Shown one piece after another: positions 16,068 to 25,093 of a stretch of 64,000 bases of DNA. Where the stretch lies: positions 62,001 to 126,000 of the forward strand of contig JAZDMB010000030.1 of NCBI GenBank assembly GCA_043801445.1, written 5' to 3'. Under the pieces are notes generated by a model, which saw nothing but the letters and a program-made list of their open reading frames with translations, did no database searches and was not told the origin of the DNA. Position 1 is the first letter of the stretch, and every line of letters begins with the position of its first letter. This stretch comes from JAZDFP01 sp043801445. GTDB lineage: Bacteria > Planctomycetota > MHYJ01 > JACQXL01. The position numbers were made by a program, and so were the translations under genes.

Positions 16068-17456
16068 GTGTTTATAATTTTAAATATATCTAACCTGCCC
16101 GAACTGGCGCTCGGTCAGGCGGGTAAGACAAAACTTTGCTTGGCAGTAATTATTTTCTTCCTTAGTATTCTAGCCTTGTTGCCAGCCGAATCAAAACCGA
16201 CTTCATCTGACCCCGATGGGACCGCGGTCGAGAAAGGTTCTAAAGGAGAAACCTTACGCGACGATATATACCAGAAATCGAAGAAGATATATGAGGCTAT
16301 CGAGAAAATAGACTCCGGGAATATTACTAAACAGCAGGAGGGTTTCGAACAGCTTCGTTTAATGGGTCCAATGGTCCTGCCTTTTGTATCAGCCCATCTA
16401 AAAGAGAAATCAATCTTTCTGGAATTAGTCCGTCAGATTATTGAAGACGGTATTTTTAAAGATGGGAAACCGAGCGGTATTTTTACTGCGCCTTTGCATA
16501 ATATCAACTCTCTGCCGCCGGAAACCGCTCTCGTAGAAAAGTATTTTTATGGGAAATACCTGCAGTCGCTAAAACTATTTGACCAGGAAAACTATGAATC
16601 AGCAAAAGAGTTAGCAACCGCGATTCTTACGATAGAAAGAAAATTGTCATTTTCCAATCAACTTAAACTGCTGAAAATACAGTGCGAAGAAATGATTATT
16701 CAGCGCGGTTTGCTGAAAGCAACGTTAATACCGATTCCCAAAGAAGGGTTGCCTTCATGTCTATATGAAATAGGGGACCGTATAAAACTTACTTTGAAAT
16801 TGGAAAATGTCAGTCTTCTGCCGCTTGAAATCATTTTCGGCAGAGATAATTTTATTATGCTGCAAGTCAATCTTAATCAATACGACCCTTTTGGTAATTT
16901 CAATAACAAGGTATTAACGGAAGAATTCCCTGTAAAAATTAATTCAGTAAAACTTAATCCTAACGAGAAAAAAGAGTTTGAATTGGTTTTGGACACTTTA
17001 CGTGATAATCCTAATAGCGCTTGTTACCGAACATATACTCTTTATACTGAAATCAGACCGGAGACAATTAAGGGCGAGACCTTGGAGAAAAAGATAGGGA
17101 TGAATGAGACTATCAGGAAAATATCATCGCCAAGTATTATGCTCAGGATATTCCCGCCTGATGTAAAACCAGCTTTAAATAATCCGATAGAAAAATTAGA
17201 AACGGCGCTCCAGGGAGGCATTCCGCTTGATATATTCCTTTGCAGTCTGTTAGTTCCGGAATCAAAACAGACGCAAGCCATAGAACTATTGATTAAGGCA
17301 TTAGAATCGCCCCCGATAAAAACTCTTGAGGAAATAAAAATGTCACCGGAGGTCTGGGATTTGGTTATAATGAATTCGCTCAAGCATGTAACTAATCTGC
17401 CATTTGAGATAAATAAAACCACATGGCTGGAATGGTTTAAGCGGAAAAAGAAGTGA
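16068..17456 (+). CDS. hypothetical secreted protein, 462 aa
   Basis: Not recognised. A hydrophobic signal segment (LCLAVIIFFLSILALLPAES) begins about residue 24 rather than at the very start. The preceding stretch NLPELALGQAGKTK is encoded by a palindromic element (16094-16123), so the original start may have been closer to the signal (TTG at 16141). The GTG at 16068 is the annotated choice and there is no clear Shine-Dalgarno. The body includes FEQLRLMGPMVLPFVSAHL, HEAT-like in flavour, a beta-rich middle (IGDRIKLTLKLENVSLLPLEI) and an Ile/Leu-rich helical end. It is probably periplasmic or surface-exposed. After its TGA the frame stays open for a further 32 codons (see findings). Confidence 0.65.
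   Translation: MFIILNISNLPELALGQAGKTKLCLAVIIFFLSILALLPAESKPTSSDPDGTAVEKGSKGETLRDDIYQKSKKIYEAIEKIDSGNITKQQEGFEQLRLMGPMVLPFVSAHLKEKSIFLELVRQIIEDGIFKDGKPSGIFTAPLHNINSLPPETALVEKYFYGKYLQSLKLFDQENYESAKELATAILTIERKLSFSNQLKLLKIQCEEMIIQRGLLKATLIPIPKEGLPSCLYEIGDRIKLTLKLENVSLLPLEIIFGRDNFIMLQVNLNQYDPFGNFNNKVLTEEFPVKINSVKLNPNEKKEFELVLDTLRDNPNSACYRTYTLYTEIRPETIKGETLEKKIGMNETIRKISSPSIMLRIFPPDVKPALNNPIEKLETALQGGIPLDIFLCSLLVPESKQTQAIELLIKALESPPIKTLEEIKMSPEVWDLVIMNSLKHVTNLPFEINKTTWLEWFKRKKK
16094..16123 (+). repeat. CCTGCCCGA...GTCAGGCGGG element at the N-terminus of a secreted protein
   Basis: CCTGCCCGAACTGGCGCTCG then GTCAGGCGGG, with arms CCTGCCCGA/TC..GGCGGG. The same family is in mutS (4591-4612) and upstream of etfB (49888-49906). 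Confidence 0.65.
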
Positions 17457-17569
17457 TTTTGCCAACTATTTTCGGTGGCAGAAACATGGAATCACTATAC
17501 GAAAACTGTCAGTATAAGTGATGTAACAGATCTTGCATTAAAATTATTAAAATAATTTTACGTAAATAC

Positions 17570-17597
17570 TTGACATATTATTAAGTATATCTATTAT
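17570..17597 (+). promoter_or_regulatory. sigma-70 promoter upstream of coaE
   Basis: TTGACA (17570-17575), 16-bp spacer, TATTAT (17592-17597), in AT-rich DNA about 110 bases before coaE. Confidence 0.55.
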
Positions 17598-17708
17598 ATA
17601 GAAGCGATTAACCGCTCAGGATACTTTCTTACTTAATCTCACTTAATATTTTTAGCCTTTAAAATAACAAAACATTTCTATTAGCATAGATAATTATCCC
17701 AGTAAGAG

Positions 17709-18332
17709 ATGCCATTAAAGCTGATTATTGTTGGGTTAATAGGAGGAATCGGGAGCGGCAAAACCCATGTCGCTGAAATATTCAAGCGATTAGGAGCCAG
17801 TTTAATAGAAGCAGATAAGATTGCTTATACAGTTATTAATCACCCTCAAATTAAAAGAACTTTATTAAAATGGCACGGATATAGTATTATTAAAAAGACC
17901 GGTCAAATTGACCGTAAGAAACTGGCGGATGTATCATTTAATAGCCGTAAAAATATCGGAAGATTAAATAAATTAACTCATCCCTATATTAAAAAGGAGA
18001 TTTCTAACCGATTAAGGCAACTGAATAGCAATCGCAAATTAAAAGAAACGGGCGTGGTGGTAATTGATGCTCCTCTTTTATTGGAAACGGGTCTGGACAA
18101 GTTTTGTGATTGTATAGTGTTCATCAAAACATCCTATAAAATAAGATTGAAAAGAGTTCTTATCTCGAGAAAATGGGATAAAACAGAAATAAAGAAAAGG
18201 GAACAATATCAAATACCTCTTTTGAGAAAACAATCTAAAGCCGACATTATTATTAATAACAATAAATCATCAGATATAACGACATCACATATCAAAAATG
18301 TCTTTCAATTGATAACAAGAAAATATGATTAG
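17709..18332 (+). CDS. coaE: dephospho-CoA kinase
   Basis: Catalyses the last step of coenzyme A synthesis, phosphorylating the 3'-hydroxyl of dephospho-CoA. The P-loop GLIGGIGSGKTHVAEIF is at residues 9-25, followed by GASLIEADKIAY with the conserved Asp, KLTHPYIKKEI, and VVIDAPLLLETGLDKFCD, the usual substrate-binding region. At 207 residues the length is normal. The C-terminus (SKADIIINNNKSSDITTSHI) matches the family end (ADxVIxNxG) loosely. It is followed by rho after about 90 bases; whether they share a transcript is not evident. Confidence 0.95.
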   Translation: MPLKLIIVGLIGGIGSGKTHVAEIFKRLGASLIEADKIAYTVINHPQIKRTLLKWHGYSIIKKTGQIDRKKLADVSFNSRKNIGRLNKLTHPYIKKEISNRLRQLNSNRKLKETGVVVIDAPLLLETGLDKFCDCIVFIKTSYKIRLKRVLISRKWDKTEIKKREQYQIPLLRKQSKADIIINNNKSSDITTSHIKNVFQLITRKYD

Positions 18333-18422
18333 GTCTTCCATAAAATGACACGATTCAATCTCAACCGCAATCAACTTCTAAACATAAATACGATTAAAAT
18401 TATTAAATAAAGGAGGTTCATT

Positions 18423-19793
18423 ATGCCAAAGGCTGTTAAAGACAAAGAAAACGGTGAAATAAATACTACTACCGCTCCGGAAACAAAGCCTGTTACGCCT
18501 CTCAATAACGATAAATACGAGGAAGTAAAAAAGTCGGAATTATATCTTACCAAACTTCAAAAGATGACTATTGCGGAACTTGTCCAAGTCGCCAAAAAAG
18601 AAGGCATGGTCGATTACAGCGGCTTGAAAAAGCAGGATTTAATATTCCGGATTCTGAAAGAGCGCGCTAATAAAAACGGATTAACTATCGGAGAAGGCGT
18701 TTTAGAAATACTGCCTGAAGGTTTTGGATTCCTCAGGTCAACAGATTATAATTATTTGCCTTCACCCGATGATATTTATGTTTCGCCCTCGCAAATTAAA
18801 CGCTTCGGCATGCAAACAGGTTTAATCGTAACCGGCCAGATTAGACCGCCTAAAGAAGGCGAGAAATATTTTGCCCTTCTCAAAGTTGAAGCAATAAATC
18901 ATGAAAATCCAGAGCTAAGAATCGGAAGAGTCGTTTTTGATGATTTAACACCGCTGTATCCTAAAGAACGGATTCTTCTCGAAACCACACCGGATGAAAT
19001 TTCCATGCGTATTATGGATATGATAACTCCGATTGGAAAAGGACAACGCGGATTAATCGTTGCGGCGCCTCGAACCGGCAAAACGGTTTTCCTCCAGAAA
19101 ATAGCCAATAGCATTGCTGTAAATCATCCCGAAGTTTATCTTATCGTTTTACTGATTGATGAAAGACCGGAAGAAGTCACCGATATGCAAAGGTCGGTAA
19201 AAGGAGAGGTGATAAGTTCTTGTTTTGACGAACCGGCCAGCCGTCATATTCAAGTAGCTGAAATGGTTTCAAATAAAGCCAAGAGATTAGTGGAATACGG
19301 GAAAGACGTGGTCATACTATTGGATTCTATTACTCGTTTAGGAAGGGCTTATAATACCGAGGCGCCTCATAGCGGCAAGATTCTTACCGGCGGTATTGAT
19401 TCTGCGGCATTACAGGGACCGAAGAAGTTCTTCGGCGGAGCCCGTAAAATCGAAGAAGGCGGCAGTCTCACTATTATCGCCACCGCCCTGATTGATACCG
19501 GCAGCAGAATGGATGAAGTTATTTTTGAGGAATTCAAAGGAACGGGTAATATGGAAATCCATCTTGACAGGCCGTTAGCAGACCGCAGAGTTTTCCCGGC
19601 AATTGATATGACTATGTCCGGTACGCGTAAGGAAGAATTAATACTTGATCCGGAAGAACTTAGACGCATCTGGCTGCTCAGAAAAGGGCTGTTAAGCGAA
19701 AGGAAAAATCCTTTAGAAATAATGTCATGGCTGATTGAAAATATATCTAAGACGAAAACCAATGCCGAATTCCTGATGAAATTCAAGGTTTAA
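18423..19793 (+). CDS. rho: transcription termination factor Rho
   Basis: Hexameric RNA-dependent ATPase that ends transcription. AAAGGAGG lies 5 bases before the ATG. After a charged N-terminal extension (about 35 residues) comes the Rho N domain (KMTIAELVQVAKKEGM), then the cold-shock-like RNA site (GVLEILPEGFGFLRS...YLPSPDDIYVS). The ATPase core follows with RGLIVAAPRTGKTVFLQ (Walker A), LIVLLIDERPEEVTDMQRSV, DVVILLDSITRLGRAYN (Walker B), GSLTIIATALIDTGSRMDEV and the R-loop/Q-loop segments. Length 456 is typical. No missing residue is obvious. Confidence 0.97.
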   Translation: MPKAVKDKENGEINTTTAPETKPVTPLNNDKYEEVKKSELYLTKLQKMTIAELVQVAKKEGMVDYSGLKKQDLIFRILKERANKNGLTIGEGVLEILPEGFGFLRSTDYNYLPSPDDIYVSPSQIKRFGMQTGLIVTGQIRPPKEGEKYFALLKVEAINHENPELRIGRVVFDDLTPLYPKERILLETTPDEISMRIMDMITPIGKGQRGLIVAAPRTGKTVFLQKIANSIAVNHPEVYLIVLLIDERPEEVTDMQRSVKGEVISSCFDEPASRHIQVAEMVSNKAKRLVEYGKDVVILLDSITRLGRAYNTEAPHSGKILTGGIDSAALQGPKKFFGGARKIEEGGSLTIIATALIDTGSRMDEVIFEEFKGTGNMEIHLDRPLADRRVFPAIDMTMSGTRKEELILDPEELRRIWLLRKGLLSERKNPLEIMSWLIENISKTKTNAEFLMKFKV

Positions 19794-19800
19794 TAATGAT

Positions 19801-19920
19801 GAAACCACGGATACACACTGATAAACACTGATTTTCATTATTCGTATTAATCAAATCCATAAATAAACACAGATTATCTGCGTTCATCTGCCTGCCTACT
19901 TGGTGTTAATCTGTGGTTGC
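19801..19920. repeat. dispersed inverted-repeat element after rho
   Basis: Begins GAAACCACGGATACACACTG and ends CTTGGTGTTAATCTGTGGTT. The ends are imperfect inverted repeats (CCACGGATacACAC / GTGTtaATCTGTGG). GCCTGCCTACTTGG is shared, inverted, with the element at 24919-25062 (CCAAGTAGGCAGGC). Confidence 0.65.
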
Positions 19921-20042
19921 AATTTTAGATATCATCATTTTTGGAATATAATCATTCTTACAAATTAATCTTCAATTTATTTGACCTGACTCATATCGAA
20001 TGTTATGCTTTATAAAAAGTCATAGGATTCCTATAAAATAAT

Positions 20043-20597
20043 ATGCCGAAAGACAAATTAATAATAAACGGGAAAACGCTGGAGCATATTCTAAAAAACA
20101 TTTCCGATGAAATCATTTCTCATCATTCTTCTAAGTCGGACAAGAATCAATTGGTTCTTATCGGTATCCACCGTCGCGGAGTTCCGTTAGGACAAAGATT
20201 GAAAAATCTCATAGAAAAGAAGATAAACAGGAAAATATTATTCGGGACATTGGATATTACTTTGTATCGTGATGACCTCGATACGATAGGGCATGCGCCG
20301 GTAGTTAAAAACACCGATATCCCATTCGATTTAACCGACAAGAATATTATTCTGGTGGATGACGTTTTATTCACCGGACGAACCGTACGCTCGGCTCTTA
20401 ATGAACTGACCGATTTCGGCCGTCCGAAACGAATCCAGCTATCCGTTCTTATAGACCGCGGTCATCGTGAACTGCCTATCGCCGCTGATTATACAGGTAA
20501 AGAGATTAAAACAACGTCAAACGAAATCGTAATGGTCAGGTTGAAGGAAATTGACGGTGTTGATGAAGTGGTTATCAGACAGAAAAAGATAATATGA
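20043..20597 (+). CDS. pyrR: bifunctional pyr regulator / uracil phosphoribosyltransferase PyrR
   Basis: In Firmicutes PyrR binds pyr mRNA when UMP is high and also has uracil phosphoribosyltransferase activity. Landmarks in this 184-residue protein: LVLIGIHRRGVPLGQRL, FGTLDITLYRDDL, NIILVDDVLFTGRTVRSA (PRPP-binding motif), RIQLSVLIDRGHRELPIAADYTG and the C-terminal VRLKEIDGVDEVVI. It overlaps pyrB by 4 bases. I could not find a PyrR-binding attenuator in the 250-base upstream region, which is mostly dispersed repeat, so regulation by this protein here is unproven. Confidence 0.94.
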   Translation: MPKDKLIINGKTLEHILKNISDEIISHHSSKSDKNQLVLIGIHRRGVPLGQRLKNLIEKKINRKILFGTLDITLYRDDLDTIGHAPVVKNTDIPFDLTDKNIILVDDVLFTGRTVRSALNELTDFGRPKRIQLSVLIDRGHRELPIAADYTGKEIKTTSNEIVMVRLKEIDGVDEVVIRQKKII

Positions 20598-21556
20598 AAT
20601 CAGAGAAACAAATTATCTGGAAACATAAACACCTTTTGGGTCTGGAAGAGCTTACTTCCGCTGAAATCAATCATATCCTGGATACGGCCGAGTCATTCAA
20701 GGAAATCTCTACGCGGAATATCAAGAAGGTTCCCACGCTCAGAGGCAAGGTAGTCGTTAATATGTTTGTCGAGCCGAGCACGCGGACCAAGATGTCATTT
20801 TCTCTGGCTGCAAAAAGACTCAGTGCCGATATAATAGACTTCTCGCCTTCTACCAGCAGTCTTTCCAAAGGAGAAACCCTGAAAGATACGGCTCGTAATA
20901 TCGAAGCAATGGGCATTGATATCGTAATTATCAGGCATACCTCTCCGGGCGCTCCTCATATGTTATCGCGTATCATAGATGCCAGTGTTATTAATGCCGG
21001 CGACGGCGCTCATGAACATCCGACTCAGGGACTGCTGGACATTTTTACTATGCGCGAACAAAAAGGCAAAATAAAAGGGCTCAAGGTCGCGGTCGTGGGG
21101 GATATTCTGCATAGCCGTGTGGCAAGAAGCAATATCTGGGGGCTGACAAAACTCGGCGCCGAAGTCATTGCGGTCGGTCCGCCTACTTTAATACCGGTCC
21201 AGCTCCGTGATATGGGAATTAAGATTTCTTATAATCTCGATGAGGTTATACCCGAAGTGGATGTAATAAATATTTTACGGATTCAACTGGAACGCCAGAG
21301 AAGTAAATTCTTTCCTACAGTCAGAGAATATGCCAGGCTATTCGGAATAAATCCGGAACGGCTCAAAAATGCAAAGAAAGATGTAATGATAATGCACCCC
21401 GGACCTATTAACCGCGGTGTGGAAATTACACCGGACATTGCCGATGGTAAACAATCAGTCATATTACGACAGGTAACTAACGGATTATCGGTCCGTATGG
21501 CTGTCTTATACTTGGTTTCAGGTTCTTATGGAACAGATGAAACGGAACCATTGTAA
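20594..21556 (+). CDS. pyrB: aspartate carbamoyltransferase, catalytic chain
   Basis: Forms carbamoyl-aspartate, the committed step of pyrimidine synthesis. Carbamoyl phosphate loop VEPSTRTKMSFSLAAKRL (about residues 58-75), SLSKGETLKDTARNIE, HTSPGAPHML, GAHEHPTQGLLDIFTMRE, VAVVGDILHSRVARSN and MIMHPGPINRGVEI are all present. At 320 residues it has normal length, and no regulatory chain gene (pyrI) is nearby. It overlaps pyrR (ATGA arrangement), which implies translational coupling. It is followed by a repeat-filled gap of about 200 bases before pyrC. Confidence 0.96.
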   Translation: MKSEKQIIWKHKHLLGLEELTSAEINHILDTAESFKEISTRNIKKVPTLRGKVVVNMFVEPSTRTKMSFSLAAKRLSADIIDFSPSTSSLSKGETLKDTARNIEAMGIDIVIIRHTSPGAPHMLSRIIDASVINAGDGAHEHPTQGLLDIFTMREQKGKIKGLKVAVVGDILHSRVARSNIWGLTKLGAEVIAVGPPTLIPVQLRDMGIKISYNLDEVIPEVDVINILRIQLERQRSKFFPTVREYARLFGINPERLKNAKKDVMIMHPGPINRGVEITPDIADGKQSVILRQVTNGLSVRMAVLYLVSGSYGTDETEPL

Positions 21557-21572
21557 AGGAGTGAAGTTAAGC

Positions 21573-21746
21573 CACCGATTACACAGATTGAAAAGATAGT
21601 AAGCGGATTGAACTGATAATACGCCTATACGGGTGTTAAATCAGATTACTCTTTAATTAAAAATTAATCGGTGAAATTCGGACATAAATATAAATTAAAC
21701 AACAAATTACACTGATTTAATAACTTAATCTGTGTAATCTGTGGCT
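21573..21746. repeat. dispersed repeats between pyrB and pyrC
   Basis: Starts GCCACCGATTACACAGATTG and ends AATCTGTGTAATCTGTGGCT, so the two ends are inverted relative to each other. In the middle (21606-21660) is the ACGGGTGTTAAATCAG repeat also seen at 10200-10255. The right end lies 15 bases before the pyrC start. Confidence 0.7.
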
Positions 21747-21761
21747 AAATGATTAATCATT

Positions 21762-23036
21762 ATGAATAGCATACTTATAAAAAATGGGCATGTGATAGAC
21801 CCGGCTAATAAGATAGATAAGATTACCGATGTTTTTATACAGGATGGCAAGATAAAATCTATCGGGAAACAATCCTTCAAAGCGGATAAAATCATAGATG
21901 CCAAGGGATTAATAGTCACGCCCGGATTGATAGATATGCATGTCCATTTACGCGAGCCCGGTAAAGAAGACGAAGAAACCATTGCTTCGGGTTCAGCCGC
22001 TGCAATAAACGGCGGTTTTACCTCGGTTGCCTGTATGCCTAATACTGACCCGGCCATTGATAATGAAGCGTCAGCCGAATTTGTTTATCTTCAGGCAAAA
22101 CGCGCCGGTCGCGCCAATGTCTTCCCTATCGGCGCCGTAACTAAAAACCGGAAGGGCGAAGAACTCTCCGAAATGGGGCAGTTATACCGTGGCGGGGCTG
22201 TCGGATTCTCAGATGACGGCGAACCGATTAAAAGCGCCGAAGTTATGCGCCGCGCCTTGGAATACAGCAAGATGTTCGATAAACCTATCATTGACCACTG
22301 TGAAGACATTGATTTAATCCGTGACGGCACTATGAATGAAGGCAATGTTTCTGTCTCGTTGGGATTGGTTGGAATGCCTTCGGTAGCAGAAGAAATAATG
22401 GTCTATCGGGATATAGCATTAGCCAAACTAACCGGCGGTAAATTACATATCGCCCATATCTCCACCAAAAAGGCAGTCGAACTCGTCCGTCAGGCGAAAA
22501 AAGAAGGTATAAAGATTACGGCTGAAGTTACTCCTCACCATCTTATCCTTACTGATGATTATATTAAATCGAGTAAATTTAATACGAACTATAAGGTCAA
22601 CCCGCCGTTAAGAACGAAAACCGATGTACAAGCCGTAAGAGAAGGACTTGCCGACGGGACAATAGATGTAATCGCCTCTGACCACGCGCCTCATTCAGAA
22701 GAGGAAAAGGATGTGGAATTCAATGTCGCGCCATTCGGAATTATCGGAATGGAATCATTTCTGGGAATAATTCTCACGGAACTCGTTGCCAAGGATGTCA
22801 TTACACTGCCGCAATTAATATCATCTCTGACTATCAATCCCGCCCGGATTTTAGGAATACCGAAAGGAACGCTTTCGGTTGGAGCCGACGCTGATATCAC
22901 TATCATAGACCCCAAAAAAGAATGGGTAATTGACCCGGCGCAATTCAAATCCAAGAGTCGCAATTGTCCCTTTGCCAACTGGAAGGTCAAAGGCAAAGCC
23001 GTAAAAGTCATTGTCGCTGGGCAGATTATCATTTAA
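21762..23036 (+). CDS. pyrC: dihydroorotase
   Basis: Zinc amidohydrolase that cyclises carbamoyl-aspartate to dihydroorotate. It is the type I (about 425-residue) form: metal ligands in DMHVHLREPGKEDEE (about residue 58), PIIDHCEDIDL, KLHIAHISTKKAV, and the catalytic Asp in DVIASDHAPHSEEEKD. The tail GTLSVGADADITIIDPKKEW is typical of amidohydrolases. The start MNSILIKNGHVIDPAN is the classic N-terminus. It follows pyrR-pyrB in the same direction, but the intervening 200 bases are dispersed repeats, so a shared transcript is likely but not certain. Confidence 0.96.
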   Translation: MNSILIKNGHVIDPANKIDKITDVFIQDGKIKSIGKQSFKADKIIDAKGLIVTPGLIDMHVHLREPGKEDEETIASGSAAAINGGFTSVACMPNTDPAIDNEASAEFVYLQAKRAGRANVFPIGAVTKNRKGEELSEMGQLYRGGAVGFSDDGEPIKSAEVMRRALEYSKMFDKPIIDHCEDIDLIRDGTMNEGNVSVSLGLVGMPSVAEEIMVYRDIALAKLTGGKLHIAHISTKKAVELVRQAKKEGIKITAEVTPHHLILTDDYIKSSKFNTNYKVNPPLRTKTDVQAVREGLADGTIDVIASDHAPHSEEEKDVEFNVAPFGIIGMESFLGIILTELVAKDVITLPQLISSLTINPARILGIPKGTLSVGADADITIIDPKKEWVIDPAQFKSKSRNCPFANWKVKGKAVKVIVAGQIII

Positions 23037-23128
23037 TAAGTTATTGGCTACAGAGTTAGAGGTTAACTTGCAACTTCTAACTTAATAAGGTGATACTTAC
23101 TTTTGTTTCTTAAGAAATGAGATAAATT

Positions 23129-24175
23129 ATGAGCGAAGAAGTGGTTGAAAAACATAATTGGTGGATACGAAACTGGAAATGGTTTGTGCCCGTAAGCATT
23201 TTGACAGCCATAATTATTTTATGTCTGATATGTTTCGCCTTTGTTTATTTTATCTTCGGAATAATTAAATCCACGGATGCCTATAAAACATCCCTTAAAT
23301 ATGCCCAAGAAAATGAAGAGGTCATAAAGACATTTGGAGGAAAAATCGAGCCTAAATGGTATGTCATTGGAAGCGTTAGAACAGTCGGTCTGGGTGGTCA
23401 TGCATCACTTCAAATACCTGTTTCATACGGCAATAAATCTGGCAATGTCTATGTTGAAGCCGATAAGGAAACAGGCGTATGGACAATAAAAAAACTGATT
23501 GTACAAGCCGACGATACTGGTAAAAGATTAACGCTAATTGACTGGGGTGTAAAGTGTGACTCGAATGAGAATCAAACCGCTGAAACAATAGTAGTAAATC
23601 CAACAGACTACTTGCCTTTAAAAATCGGGAATAAGTGGGTTTATAAAGTTACTTCCCACGGTGGAATAGGCAGAAAAGAAGAAGAGGCGAGTGAGATTAT
23701 ATATACTGTTACAAGTACCCAAAAGTATAATGGAGAAGAATGTTTCGTAATTGAAGGTCAGAGAAAAGAAGCTAATCCGCAACCGATTTTCTACAAAGCT
23801 ACATTAGATGGCATTATAAGTTATCACGGTATACGAGGAGGTAACGCGATAGATTTTGATTCTCCTTTTGTGGACATCAAGAATCCTTTAAAAATAGGAG
23901 AAGCTTGGACTGGTAAAGGGAATTTAGGTAATTTAGAATTCAATTTTTCTACAATATTTACTAAACAAGAGGAAATCATTACTCCAGCAGGAAAGTTTCA
24001 ATGTATCAAGATAGAACGAGTATGTAGATTTGGAAACACGGAAAGTAAAGATATCTATTGGTATGCTAAAAACGTAGGATTAGTAAAAATGATAAGCTGT
24101 TCCTATGGTACCCCGACATTTGGGATATCGGGTGGTGAAGATGTAGAGGAACTAATATCCTTTCAAGTAAATTGA
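23129..24175 (+). CDS. membrane-anchored protein with Coa1-like domain
   Basis: One N-terminal membrane helix (FVPVSILTAIIILCLICFAFVYF region, about residues 18-42) is followed by a Coa1-like domain (TDAYKTSLKYAQENEEVIKTFG...SLQIPVSYGNKSGNVYVEADKETGVWTI), a family best known as cytochrome-oxidase assembly factor 1 but widespread in bacterial envelope proteins. From about residue 165 a second, beta-rich domain begins (DYLPLKIGNKWVYKVTSHGG), of the kind seen in many secreted DUF3108-like proteins. The 348-residue product probably lies in the periplasm, tethered to the inner membrane. No respiratory genes lie next to it, so a role in oxidase assembly is not implied. Confidence 0.65.
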   Translation: MSEEVVEKHNWWIRNWKWFVPVSILTAIIILCLICFAFVYFIFGIIKSTDAYKTSLKYAQENEEVIKTFGGKIEPKWYVIGSVRTVGLGGHASLQIPVSYGNKSGNVYVEADKETGVWTIKKLIVQADDTGKRLTLIDWGVKCDSNENQTAETIVVNPTDYLPLKIGNKWVYKVTSHGGIGRKEEEASEIIYTVTSTQKYNGEECFVIEGQRKEANPQPIFYKATLDGIISYHGIRGGNAIDFDSPFVDIKNPLKIGEAWTGKGNLGNLEFNFSTIFTKQEEIITPAGKFQCIKIERVCRFGNTESKDIYWYAKNVGLVKMISCSYGTPTFGISGGEDVEELISFQVN

Positions 24176-24187
24176 ATTTAGGTGAGA

Positions 24188-24297
24188 GTTAACCGGGTGA
24201 CACACACCTTCCGATAAGACCTCCTCCATAGGCGGACAGGCGTTAAATATTTGCGAAGCCGCAGCGAAGTCCCGATTGTTCATCGGGGACTCGCAGG
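24188..24297. repeat. cluster of GC-rich palindromes and GGTGTGTGTCACC repeat
   Basis: GGGTGACACACACC (24195) matches related AAGGTGTGTATCACC motifs near 3013-3030 (minus strand) and 26643-26657. Then come CTCCATAGGCGGACAGGCG and AGTCCCGATTGTTCATCGGG (24269-24288, continuing GACT), a hairpin of the GAGTCCCG family. Confidence 0.55.
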
Positions 24298-24337
24298 TTA
24301 AATTATCGCTTAATTAATTGTATGGGATTTCAAAGAA

Positions 24338-24454
24338 GCCACAGATTAAATTTGTGTAATTTATATTTATTAACCGAATTCCACCGATTAAGTTAAATCT
24401 GTGGCTTAGGGACTTCTGGTTCATATATTTCTCTGTGTCTCTGTGGCTAATTAT
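24338..24454 (+). repeat. dispersed repeat ending at the trmO start
   Basis: GCCACAGATTAAATTTGTGT ... TTAAATCTGTGGC forms an inverted pair, followed by CTCTGTGTCTCTGTGGCTAA and TTAT, then in-frame GTG and ATG codons. The same end is found before nnrE (13993-14030, minus strand). Confidence 0.65.
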
Positions 24455-24460
24455 GTGGTT

Positions 24461-24904
24461 ATGAAAATTAATATAAAACCAATCGGTATAATCCATACTC
24501 CATATAAAAAACCGCACGATGTTCCATTGCAGGCATATAAATCTAAGAAAAAGGGACGGGTTACGGTTTATAGGGAGTTCGCTGAAGGACTTGCCGATAT
24601 TGACGGTTTCTCATATATCATCATTATTTTCTATTTCCATAAGGCGCATGGTTATAAACTTAAAGCCATACCGTATCGGGATAATGTTCCGCGCGGAATA
24701 TTTGCAATCAAAGGGCCGTGGCGTCCTAATCATATCGGTGTTACAACCGTCAGATTATTAAAACGCATCGGAAGAGAACTGATAATCAAAGGAATGGATA
24801 TCGTGGATGGCTCACCGCTTCTGGACATAAAACCCTATGTCCCGCCATTTGACGAAAGGACAAACGCTAAAATCGGATGGCTTGAAGGTAAAATAAAACG
24901 ATAA
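24461..24904 (+). CDS. trmO: tRNA (t6A37) N6-methyltransferase TrmO
   Basis: SAM-dependent methylase of N6-threonylcarbamoyladenosine 37 in tRNA (family TsaA/YaeB/VirR). In this 147-residue protein INIKPIGIIHTPYKKPHDVP opens the fold, DIDGFSYIIIIFYFHKA and the RGIFAIKGPWRPNHIGVTTVRLL block are signature regions (normally R-F-x-T-R-x-P-x-R-P-N-P-I-G), and GSPLLDIKPYVPPFDE closes it. In the signature this protein has IFAIKGPWRPNHIG in place of FATRSPxRPNPIG, so it belongs to the divergent branch seen in archaea and anaerobes. I start at ATG 24461; GTG codons at 24443 and 24455 lie in a dispersed repeat. Confidence 0.88.
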   Translation: MKINIKPIGIIHTPYKKPHDVPLQAYKSKKKGRVTVYREFAEGLADIDGFSYIIIIFYFHKAHGYKLKAIPYRDNVPRGIFAIKGPWRPNHIGVTTVRLLKRIGRELIIKGMDIVDGSPLLDIKPYVPPFDERTNAKIGWLEGKIKR

Positions 24905-24918
24905 TAGGCTGTCTAAAA

Positions 24919-25062
24919 AGCAACCACAGATACACACCAAGTAGGCAGGCAGATGGACACAGATAAATCAGTAGGTAGTAGGTAGAAAATAGTAGGTAGG
25001 AAAAACTCCCTACATTCTATCTCTTATAATATCAGTGTTTATCCGTGTTAATCTGTGGTTAC
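24919..25062. repeat. dispersed inverted-repeat element before the purF-like gene
   Basis: Begins AACCACAGATACACACCAAG, contains TAGGCAGGCAG and a GTAGGTAGTAGGTAG run, and ends ATCCGTGTTAATCTGTGGTT. The outer ends are imperfect inverted repeats. AGGAGG for the next gene follows 20 bases later. Confidence 0.65.
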
Positions 25063-25093
25063 GAAGTTTTCTTGAAATAAAGGAGGATTTTAT

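Noticed and set aside
19921..20042. PyrR attenuator or terminator upstream of pyrR
   Set aside because: No recognisable PyrR-binding loop or terminator hairpin was found.
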